Shown here in pieces: positions 1 through 7,117 of a DNA stretch of 17,651 nucleotides (the stretch's first letter is position 1; the number at the start of each line of letters is the position of its first letter). The notes under the pieces were generated by a model. That model was not told where the DNA came from. It did no database searches and saw only the letters and a program-made list of their open reading frames with translations. The position numbers and the translations under genes were made by a program. The DNA is taken from positions 1-17,651 of the forward strand of contig CAZBBC010000102.1 in assembly GCA_964489835.1 (NCBI GenBank), in the 5' to 3' direction. This stretch comes from CAZBBC01 sp964489835. Lineage in GTDB: Bacteria > Calditrichota > Calditrichia > JAJRVZ01.

Positions 1-670
1 CGCCTGGAAAATCCACGATACAAACCGACCCCATCCACCCAAAGTAACGCCTAAACCCATACCTTCTGATGCGATCATTCTATTTTCCGGTACCGATCTT
101 TCCCTATGGCAAAAGGGTGATAATGATGAATCCCTCAACTGGCAAATCATCAATGATCATTTGATCAATCCAAAAGGCAAGGGCGACATTCAGACAAAAC
201 AGGCATTTGGTAACTGCCAACTGCATATTGAATGGGCAACGCCGCCATTCGATCCGAATAGTCACCCATATGATCGCGGAAATAGTGGTATTTATTTCAT
301 GCAAACGTATGAACTGCAAATTTTCGATTCATATCCAGAAGCCAATATTTATGCGGATGGTATGGCGGCCTCCATATACGGGCAATATCCTCCTTTAGTT
401 AATGCCAGTTTACCACCTCTAGAGTGGCAAACCTTTGATGTCGTGTTTATAAGACCTGTATTCGACAAAAAAGGTAATCTGAAAAGTCCAGCAATCATGA
501 CTGTTTTTCACAATGGCATCGTCGTCCATCATTGTCAATCCCTAACCGGACCAACCGCCCATCAAAAACGACCGGTTTATAAAGCACATGCAGACAAATT
601 ACCCATTATCATTCAGGGCCATGGCAATCCGGTTCGATTTCGTAATATCTGGATTCGTGAACTAAAATAA
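1..670 (+). CDS. DUF1080 / 3-keto-disaccharide hydrolase-like protein (5' end outside window)
   Basis: The reading frame is open from base 2, with no stop before TAA at 668-670, so the gene enters from the left. The 222 visible codons cover nearly a whole DUF1080 (PF06439) domain. Near the start is the family hallmark ILFSGTDLSLW (visible codons about 26-36), followed by NWQIINDHLI, the NSGIYFM strand (94-100), YELQIFDSYP (103-112), EWQTFDVVF (141-149) and the closing RFRNIWIREL (212-221). The concanavalin-like domain occurs in secreted proteins, and some members hydrolyse 3-keto-glycosides made by sugar 3-dehydrogenases. The upstream segment IHDTNRPHPPKV resembles the usual lead-in of these proteins, so probably only the signal peptide and a few residues are missing. 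The Gfo/Idh gene at 7118 is a plausible oxidising partner, but this is inference. Family call is firm; exact substrate is unknown. Confidence 0.85.
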   Translation, partial: AWKIHDTNRPHPPKVTPKPIPSDAIILFSGTDLSLWQKGDNDESLNWQIINDHLINPKGKGDIQTKQAFGNCQLHIEWATPPFDPNSHPYDRGNSGIYFMQTYELQIFDSYPEANIYADGMAASIYGQYPPLVNASLPPLEWQTFDVVFIRPVFDKKGNLKSPAIMTVFHNGIVVHHCQSLTGPTAHQKRPVYKAHADKLPIIIQGHGNPVRFRNIWIRELK

Positions 671-728
671 TAATATCATTAGGCCAAATATTTCCGATTT
701 CATCGGACTATCATTCTATAGTAATATC

Positions 729-907
729 CCAATTCCCAATGTCCAATTACAAATGATTGCATACTTCAGGAACTAAGGATTGGGATCTGATTGGACATTG
801 GAACTTGCTAAATCATGGACGATTTAGTCCCGATCAGTCGTCCAGAGGACGACAGCTTTTATCGGGGGGATTTCATTTGTCATTTGTAATTGGGTATTTG
901 ACATTTC
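729..907. repeat. Imperfect inverted-repeat element with internal hairpin
   Basis: The 14 bases CCAATTACAAATGA at 743-756 reappear as a perfect reverse complement at 880-893. The overlapping 11-mer CCAATGTCCAA at 736-746 has its reverse complement at 791-801. Between the arms lies a nested hairpin: outer stem CCCGAT 829-834 with ATCGGG 861-866, inner stem GTCGTCC 837-843 with GGACGAC 847-853 and a 3-base loop. The arrangement resembles a small non-coding dispersed repeat (REP- or MITE-like). Only one copy is visible, so its dispersed nature is inferred. Confidence 0.5.
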
Positions 908-1040
908 TTCTATATCTTAGCCATGACATATTCTTCAAATTAATTTACAGTTTTGTCCCGACTTAGATTTTCTAAATTCAGTGAGAATGTGCATAACAGT
1001 ATTATTTTTTTTTACTTTTTGATGGTGTAATGATTTTACT

Positions 1041-1079
1041 ACCTTGAAAATTCGGTGGAAGACACAGAGATTTCAAGGT
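1041..1079. promoter_or_regulatory. 9-base inverted repeat upstream of fucosidase
   Basis: ACCTTGAAA at 1041-1049 is the exact reverse complement of TTTCAAGGT at 1071-1079, with a 21-base loop. It lies about 120 bases before the fucosidase ATG. It could be an operator half-site pair or a leader hairpin. There is no T-run after it, so it does not look like an intrinsic terminator. The function is unproven. Confidence 0.25.
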
Positions 1080-1199
1080 GAGTTATCTGATGATTGATAG
1101 AAAAAAAGAATTACAGTTTTCAAATCTAATAATAACGATGAAGTTGAATTTGAAGTGAATGAATCAGTAGGGTAAATTACCGATAGAGAGGGTTAGCCG

Positions 1200-2564
1200 A
1201 TGTGCATAAAATTGACATTTAAAAGAGGTCTTTTCGGGTTAACCATGGGATTGACCTTTATTTTTGCGGCAATTGCAAATAACAACGATCTTAAATCCAA
1301 TTCTGCACAGCAAAAAAACAAACCGGATCGAGAAGAAGTTTTTATGGATATGGGATTCGGATTATTTATTCACTGGAGCATGGATTCCCAGCTTGGCAGT
1401 GTGATTAGTCATAGCATGGTAGGTGCTTCCGAAGATTACCTCGATCGCTATCTCGATGAGCTTCCCAAAACATTTTATCCGGATAAATTCGATCCTGATA
1501 AATGGGCAAGACTCTTTAAACTGACCGGCGCAGCGTACGTCGTTTTTACAACCAAACACCACAATGGTTTTTGTATGTGGGACACAAAAACAACTAATTT
1601 TAATATTATGAATACCCCTTACGAAAAAGATATTACTGGTATGCTGGTAAACGCACTCAGAAAGCAAGGTTTAAAGATTGGATTCTATTATTCACCGGAG
1701 GATTTTTATTTTTTGCATCAGCAGGGAAATCTGATTTCCAGAAGAAAAGACTTGCCGCAAATAACAAATAATCCTGCTTTATTGGCCTATGCTAAGAGTC
1801 AGGTCAAAGAATTAGTTGATAACTACGGTCCCATCGATATTTTCTTTTTTGATGGGTTTGAAACGGCCCCGCTCGTTACGTATGTGCATACAATCGATCC
1901 TGATATCATAGTAACCAGAGGGGAGATGAAGACACCGGAACAGAAAATACCAGATGAACCGATACCGGGTCCCTGGGAAACTTGCATGACGATGGGTACG
2001 CAGTGGCAGTATAAACCAACCAACGAAATCTATAAAAGTGGAACAGAAATCGTTGAGAAACTCATTGAAATCAGAGCCAAAGGAGGTAACTTTCTTTTAA
2101 ATATCGGACCAAAACCGAATGGTGAAATTCCGATTGAGCAGGAGGAACGGCTAAGGGAAGTAGCTTTATGGATGTTCGTAAATGGTGAAGCAATTAAAAA
2201 TGTCAGACCGCAGCCAGCAATTAAAGAAGGCGATACCTGGTTTACACAGAATGCGAAAGAAAATGTGGTATATGTTTTTATTGTTGGTCAGAAAGAGTGG
2301 AAAACAGGACAGAGAAGGAATTTTTTAATTAAAAATTTACGGGCGAATGAAAATACAGAAATATCAGTGCTTGGTCAGAACGATAGAGTCGTAGAATATC
2401 AACCTGAAAATATTCCGGAGTCCAGGTTCAGGCAAATGGATCATGTACTTGAAATATCAATAAATAGAGCACAGCGTCTCTATAATGATAAGCTGTGGCC
2501 GAATCCGGTTGTCGTAAAGTTAACCCATGTTGAGATTTTAAATAAAACAAAGAGTAATAAATGA
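1200..2564 (+). CDS. Alpha-L-fucosidase, GH29 family, secreted
   Basis: A 454-residue retaining glycosidase predicted to release terminal alpha-L-fucose outside the cytoplasm. Residues about 8-26 form a Sec-type hydrophobic signal (LFGLTMGLTFIFAAIA). The GH29 TIM barrel follows: GFGLFIHWS at 52-60, TKHHNGFCMW at 118-127, IGFYYSPEDF at 160-169, IDIFFFDGFE at 212-221 with Asp218 as the expected catalytic nucleophile, PWETCMTMG at 258-266, then GGNFLLNIGPKPNG at 295-308. Residues after about 335 form a beta-rich C-terminal domain. Asn122 sits where many GH29 enzymes have Asp (HHDGF); this variant is probably subgroup-typical rather than damaging. GAGAGG at 1186-1191 supports ATG 1200. The transporter gene starts 17 bases after the stop, so the two are probably cotranscribed. 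Family assignment is strong; linkage specificity and the acid/base residue are not settled here. Confidence 0.92.
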   Translation: MCIKLTFKRGLFGLTMGLTFIFAAIANNNDLKSNSAQQKNKPDREEVFMDMGFGLFIHWSMDSQLGSVISHSMVGASEDYLDRYLDELPKTFYPDKFDPDKWARLFKLTGAAYVVFTTKHHNGFCMWDTKTTNFNIMNTPYEKDITGMLVNALRKQGLKIGFYYSPEDFYFLHQQGNLISRRKDLPQITNNPALLAYAKSQVKELVDNYGPIDIFFFDGFETAPLVTYVHTIDPDIIVTRGEMKTPEQKIPDEPIPGPWETCMTMGTQWQYKPTNEIYKSGTEIVEKLIEIRAKGGNFLLNIGPKPNGEIPIEQEERLREVALWMFVNGEAIKNVRPQPAIKEGDTWFTQNAKENVVYVFIVGQKEWKTGQRRNFLIKNLRANENTEISVLGQNDRVVEYQPENIPESRFRQMDHVLEISINRAQRLYNDKLWPNPVVVKLTHVEILNKTKSNK

Positions 2565-2587
2565 TAATTCTTAATGGATAGGTGGCT

Positions 2588-3958
2588 ATGGAATCAAATA
2601 AGAGAAATGAAGAATTTCGACAGGGTTTACCAATGGTGGAGGCACGGGATCCGGAAGCGCTCAAAATAGAAATCGAGCAACTAGAAGAAATTAATTCCCG
2701 ACCTCACTACTGGCAACGATGGCGTGGTTATTTAAAATTTTCAGGACCGGGATGGTTGCAAAGTGCTGTGACGCTGGGCGCGGGTTCAGCCGGAGCTTCA
2801 ATATTTGCCGGCGCTGTATATGGTTATAAACTATTGTGGGTACAACCTGTCGCTATATTAATCGGTCTTATCATGTTTCTGGCTATTGGTCACCAACTGA
2901 TTATTACCCGGGCCCGCCCTTATGATGTCTTCTGGAAAAAACTTCATCCGGGCCTGGCTATATTCTGGGGAATAAACATATTGCTTGCCTCAACGGTCTG
3001 GCAATTTCCCCAATATTCTCTCGGAACGGCGGTTCTTCAGGATATCTTTAGTGTCTTTGGTCTACATTTGGCTAAATGGCCTTTTGCCCTTATCCTGTTA
3101 GTTGTGGTAACAAAAATATGTTGGAGCTATGGAAAGGGAAGTAGGAAAGCGGTCACCGGTTTTGAACGATTACTCAAATATATGCTCCTGGTTATGGTAT
3201 CTGCTTTTTTGCTTGTGGTAATCAAAACCGGAATTGATTGGAGCAAGTTGGTTGATGGTCTATTTGGTTTTTATATGCCAACAGATATTAAAGGCATTAT
3301 CATCGTTTTGGGAATGCTAGGAGCAGCCGTCGGTGTCAATCAGACCTTTTTATATCCTTATACAATGTTAGCCAGAGGTTGGGGAAAATCACACCGTAAA
3401 TTAAAAAACTTTGATCTAAGTACATCTATGGTCATTCCATTTGTTCTGGCAACAGGTTTTGTTGTTATTGCCTGTGCCAATACACTATATGTTCAGGGAA
3501 TCGATGTAAAAGGACCTGTTGATGCTGCCCATTCCCTGGAACCACTGGTTGGACTAACCTTTGGCAGAATAATATTTTCTATTGGTATTCTCAGCATGTG
3601 TATTACCACAGCGGTGATCGAAATGTTGATTTGTGGATTCATTCTGAGCGAGATGTTCAATTTTGAATATCTTGGAACAAAATATAAAATGAGCACCATG
3701 GTGGCAAATATAGGAATCCTGGGTGCCTTTTATAATATGCCAATTTGGTTACCGGTATTAACCTCCTCCTTCAACCTGATTATGATGCCGATCGCTTATA
3801 TCTGTTTTTTTATCCTGCAAAATAGTAAGAGTTATCTGGGCGAGGAAGTCAATAAAGGTGTAAGGGGGGCCATCTGGAATGCATTGATGATTGGAGCGAT
3901 TATTATTGTGGCTATTGGTGCCACCCTAAAAATTTTCTCTATGTTTGGTGTATTATAG
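2588..3958 (+). CDS. Divergent Nramp-fold transporter lacking the metal-binding motifs
   Basis: An integral membrane protein of 456 residues (458 if GTG 2582 is the start; residue numbers below count from GTG). The cytoplasmic N-terminus (1-50) is charged. About eleven hydrophobic segments follow, the first opening with SGPGWLQSAV at 54-63 and continuing to YGYKLLWVQP (80-89), which is the Nramp/SLC11 pattern (GPG...YGY-LLW). In true Nramps TM1 carries DPGN and TM6 carries MPH; here the aligned stretches read GAGS (66-69) and VGVNQTFLYPYTM (250-262). The Asp, Asn, Met and His that bind Mn/Fe are therefore absent, and divalent-metal transport is unlikely. Since the gene directly follows a fucosidase, a sugar, sugar acid or other organic solute is a reasonable guess, but that is inference. 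AGGTGG at 2580-2585 is close to both possible starts and does not decide between them. Confidence 0.75.
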   Translation: MESNKRNEEFRQGLPMVEARDPEALKIEIEQLEEINSRPHYWQRWRGYLKFSGPGWLQSAVTLGAGSAGASIFAGAVYGYKLLWVQPVAILIGLIMFLAIGHQLIITRARPYDVFWKKLHPGLAIFWGINILLASTVWQFPQYSLGTAVLQDIFSVFGLHLAKWPFALILLVVVTKICWSYGKGSRKAVTGFERLLKYMLLVMVSAFLLVVIKTGIDWSKLVDGLFGFYMPTDIKGIIIVLGMLGAAVGVNQTFLYPYTMLARGWGKSHRKLKNFDLSTSMVIPFVLATGFVVIACANTLYVQGIDVKGPVDAAHSLEPLVGLTFGRIIFSIGILSMCITTAVIEMLICGFILSEMFNFEYLGTKYKMSTMVANIGILGAFYNMPIWLPVLTSSFNLIMMPIAYICFFILQNSKSYLGEEVNKGVRGAIWNALMIGAIIIVAIGATLKIFSMFGVL

Positions 3959-4170
3959 ATACTAAGTGACTGTTGGAGGTATTCGGCTGATAATAATAAT
4001 TTGAAAAATAATTACTTTACAGAGCATAAAGGAAATCTATTTGATTATCAACCTTCATTAAAAAATATAGATGATATTCAAGGCTGAACTATTTAAATTT
4101 CAAAATATCCTAATATTATCAATCTTAGAAATTAAATACCATTACGTATAATGACACATGGAAACAACTT

Positions 4171-6894
4171 ATGAGTGCGGCTAAAAATCAATTAATAGTA
4201 AACAAAACAGTAGTTATCATTCTCGCAGCAGGTAAAGGTACGCGGATGGGTAATGAGGAAACAGCAAAAGTATGTTTCGAAATTGATGGTGAACCTGCTA
4301 TCAATCGTACAATTTCTATTTTTAAAAGGGTTGGTTTTCGAAATTTTGTTATAGTTGTTGGTACCAGAAGTGAACAAGTAATGCAAACTGTTTCTGATAA
4401 ACATAAAGGTATAGCGTTTGTTTTCCAAAATCCACAATTGGGGACAGGGCATGCTGCAATGTGCGCTGGTGAAGTTCTTGAAAGTCTCGGGCATTCGGAC
4501 CTAGTATTACTTTGTATGGGCGATAAATATATAGAAATTGAAGCTATTGAGATACTTATGGAAGGATTCATTAGAAAACAAGCTGATCTTGCTTTATTAA
4601 CACTTCCCTATAAGCCAAACTCAAAAAGTCAGTATGCTAGAGTCATAGGAGATGAAAGTGGTGGTTTGTATGGGATTATCGAACATGTTGACTTAATGAG
4701 ACTATCTATTATTGAATCCTTAATAAAATTGATTAAAAAGAACAAAACTTTCGAAAAGAAAAAATTTCTTGAAATAATAAATGAATATTTACCAAATAAA
4801 AGCAAACAAAAAAAAGTAATTCCTGAATTGTTGAGATTTCTTGAAAGCACATCGAATTTTGATATCAAGTCTCTTAAAAAACAGCTGGTTTCTGATACCT
4901 ACAAAATAAATATATCAGGGAAGAATATGTCAGTTCAGGAAATAAATAAATGTACATTGGGTATTAATCCAAGCTTATATCTTTCAAAATCGGAAGCATT
5001 TTATTCAGGTTTGAAACTTCTTGATAACCATAATGTCCAAAAGGAATATTATCTAACAGATATTATTAGTCACTTAAATCTTCAATGTGATGAAGGTGGC
5101 GGATCATTATATCGTTTGGCAGCGGTTAACGCTAGTGACCCTAACATTGTTCAGGGATTTAATGCACCGGATGAACTTCTTGCAATCCAGGACTATTTCC
5201 GGCGTAAAAAGGAGAAAAGGTTAAAACAGAGTGCGCGGCACAGTAGTCGTATAACTTTAAAAGAAAAACAGTTTCGCAAAGTATCAGACTGGTTGATTTT
5301 ATTTGAGAAGAATGAAAATTATATCCATCAATGGATGGTGAAAATATATGGTGATCATCCGGAGTTGCATAAACAAATAAGGAAGAATTTAATTAAAGTC
5401 CTAAAATGTTATGGGGATAAATTTGGTACGGAACAAAAGGTTTTAATCGTTCGCGCACCCGCCCGGGTGAATCTTATGGGGCGGCATGTGGATCATCGGG
5501 GTGGCTTTAATAATTTTCTTGCGATACACAGAGAAACTTTTATTGTTGCCGGAGTAAGAAATGATGATAATGTAATTGCAGTGAACACCGAACCTGGTAG
5601 ATTCAAGGATGTAGAGTTTAATATATCAGAACTTATTGGTCACTTTGCCTGGAGCGATTGGATAAATTTTATCGAAAGTTCATGGGTACGAGGACTTCTT
5701 CATTCATCTATGGGTGACTGGGGTAATTATATCAAGGCCGCCGTTTTAAGATTACAAAACAAGTATCAGGATATAAAACTATCTGGATTAAACATTGCAC
5801 TTTCCGGCAATATTCCACAAGCTGCTGGATTAAGCAGTAGCTCTTCAATAGTCGTAGCAATGCTACAATGTGCGATTGCTTTGAACGGGCTAGAATTAAA
5901 TGCGCGACAGTTTGTAGATATGTGCGGCGAAGGTGAATGGTTTGTCGGCTCCCGTGGTGGGGCAGGTGACCATGCGGCTATTTATCTTGGTGAAAGAGGT
6001 AAAATCGCACATGTTGGTTATCTTCCCTTTCAAATTTATAAAATGATTGATGCCCCTTCCAATTACCAGGTTATTATCGCCAATAGTCAAATTAAGGCCG
6101 CTAAAAGTGGAAATGCAAAAGATATATTTAATCAGAAAGTTTGTAGCTTTAATCTTGGGTTGGAACTTTTAAAAATTCGTATTCCTTTTATTAAAGAGAA
6201 CGTTGAATATCTTCGGGATATTACACCAGAGAATTTAGGATGCTTAACCAGTGAAATTTATAAATGGTTAAAAAAAATTCCACAGTATATGACCAGAACT
6301 GATTTCCGGCAAATGCTACCGGGAAAATACTCTGATTTGATTGATCTAAATTTCTCTACTCATAATGATCCAAAAATTTATAATGTACGTGGTGTTTTGT
6401 TGTTTGGTATTGCTGAAATTATACGCAGTAAAATTTCAGTTGAGTTGCTGGAAAAAGGAAAAATGAAACAATTTGGTGGTTTAATGCAGATTAGCCATGA
6501 TGGCGATCGTGTGTCCGCGAGGAATGATCAGGGAAAATATATTTCGTTTAAAGATTCCTATGATGATAATTATTTGAATCAGCTTATTGATGATTTAACA
6601 AGTGAGAAACCTAAAAAAGTATTAAACGCACAATTGTATATGCAACCAGGGGGGTATGGCTGTAGCACACAGGAAATTGATCGCATGATTGATATTAGTA
6701 AGGATGTTCAAGGTGTGATAGGGGCCCAGATAGCCGGCGCAGGTCTTGGTGGATGTATTATGATTCTCTCAAAAAAAGAAAGTATAAACGAGGTTTCCGA
6801 GGCACTTAAAAAGCATTATTATGATCCAAACGGACTTGAGCCTGAAATTATTAACTGTTTCACGGTTGAAGGATCAGGTTTAGTTGAATTTTAG
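4171..6894 (+). CDS. Fused sugar-1-phosphate nucleotidyltransferase / GHMP sugar kinase
   Basis: A 907-residue cytoplasmic protein joining two enzyme domains. Residues about 12-340 are a GlmU-like nucleotidyltransferase: VVIILAAGKGTRMG (14-27), GTGHAAM (91-97), MGDKY (116-120), QYARVIGDESGGLYGIIEH (154-172), KEYYLTDII (291-299), VQGFNAPDELLAIQ (327-340). The left-handed beta-helix acetyltransferase of GlmU is absent. Residues about 425-907 are a galactokinase-related GHMP kinase: RAPARVNLMGRHVDHRGG (428-445), PQAAGLSSSSS (549-559), GAGDHAA with likely catalytic Asp600, and IAGAGLGGC (854-862). A kinase plus pyrophosphorylase in one chain suggests salvage of a free sugar to sugar-1-P and then NDP-sugar, as FKP does for L-fucose, although FKP uses different domain families. 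The motif GRHVDH replaces galactokinase GEHTDY, so the sugar is probably not galactose. A Lys-rich insertion occupies about 175-255. Translation initiation signal is weak (GGAA, 4158-4161). Domain calls are firm; substrate is unknown. Confidence 0.85.
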   Translation: MSAAKNQLIVNKTVVIILAAGKGTRMGNEETAKVCFEIDGEPAINRTISIFKRVGFRNFVIVVGTRSEQVMQTVSDKHKGIAFVFQNPQLGTGHAAMCAGEVLESLGHSDLVLLCMGDKYIEIEAIEILMEGFIRKQADLALLTLPYKPNSKSQYARVIGDESGGLYGIIEHVDLMRLSIIESLIKLIKKNKTFEKKKFLEIINEYLPNKSKQKKVIPELLRFLESTSNFDIKSLKKQLVSDTYKINISGKNMSVQEINKCTLGINPSLYLSKSEAFYSGLKLLDNHNVQKEYYLTDIISHLNLQCDEGGGSLYRLAAVNASDPNIVQGFNAPDELLAIQDYFRRKKEKRLKQSARHSSRITLKEKQFRKVSDWLILFEKNENYIHQWMVKIYGDHPELHKQIRKNLIKVLKCYGDKFGTEQKVLIVRAPARVNLMGRHVDHRGGFNNFLAIHRETFIVAGVRNDDNVIAVNTEPGRFKDVEFNISELIGHFAWSDWINFIESSWVRGLLHSSMGDWGNYIKAAVLRLQNKYQDIKLSGLNIALSGNIPQAAGLSSSSSIVVAMLQCAIALNGLELNARQFVDMCGEGEWFVGSRGGAGDHAAIYLGERGKIAHVGYLPFQIYKMIDAPSNYQVIIANSQIKAAKSGNAKDIFNQKVCSFNLGLELLKIRIPFIKENVEYLRDITPENLGCLTSEIYKWLKKIPQYMTRTDFRQMLPGKYSDLIDLNFSTHNDPKIYNVRGVLLFGIAEIIRSKISVELLEKGKMKQFGGLMQISHDGDRVSARNDQGKYISFKDSYDDNYLNQLIDDLTSEKPKKVLNAQLYMQPGGYGCSTQEIDRMIDISKDVQGVIGAQIAGAGLGGCIMILSKKESINEVSEALKKHYYDPNGLEPEIINCFTVEGSGLVEF

Positions 6895-7107
6895 AAACCA
6901 AGAAATATTGTTTTAATCTTTAGCCAAAACCATTCCTGAATTTCACTTAGAAGTCCCTTGTATATCTTTTTAAGAAAGTTATCGTGGTGTTCATAACGAA
7001 TATTGGAATTGTAATCTGGGTTTTGATAGAAAAATAAAGTTGAAAATATAATTAAGTATATTATCATTACTAGCAAGATAATAATACATTGTTGTTAACA
7101 TTCTATT

Positions 7108-7111
7108 GGAG
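7108..7111 (+). promoter_or_regulatory. Ribosome binding site fixing the Gfo/Idh start
   Basis: GGAG at 7108-7111 lies six bases before ATG 7118. It overlaps the in-frame TTG at 7106, which therefore cannot be the real start even though the frame is open there. Confidence 0.7.
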
Positions 7112-7117
7112 AAAAAC

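Larger units (their letters stand above)
671..1199. other. Intergenic spacer with inverted repeats, no convincing gene
   Basis: This 529-base gap separates the DUF1080 gene from the fucosidase. Its left half holds a 179-base inverted-repeat element (729-907), listed separately. Its right half is AT-rich and contains a 9-base inverted repeat at 1041-1079 and a probable ribosome binding site (GAGAGG, 1186-1191) for the fucosidase. A 69-codon frame at 757-966 overlaps the repeat and shows no protein family features, so I do not call it a gene. Confidence 0.6.

Noticed and set aside
757..966. 69-codon frame on the + strand
   Set aside because: It lies on the inverted-repeat element, has no ribosome site of note, and its translation has no family features.
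1549..1575. Asn in place of Asp in the fucosidase HHNGF motif as an inactivating change
   Set aside because: The surrounding motif is otherwise intact and, as far as I recall, this form occurs widely in one GH29 subgroup, so loss of activity is not supported.
3959..4086. Open frame after the transporter reading NNYFTEHKGNLFDYQPSLKN
   Set aside because: It looks mildly protein-like, but no start codon with a ribosome site and no recognisable family; could be chance in AT-rich DNA.
4147..4152. TATAAT before the fusion gene as a promoter
   Set aside because: No acceptable -35 hexamer at the right distance, and the leader would be only about 12 bases long.
6891..7076. 61-codon minus-strand frame with a hydrophobic N-terminus
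   Set aside because: It starts with TTG without a ribosome site and consists of AT-rich spacer; the hydrophobic stretch is expected from such composition.
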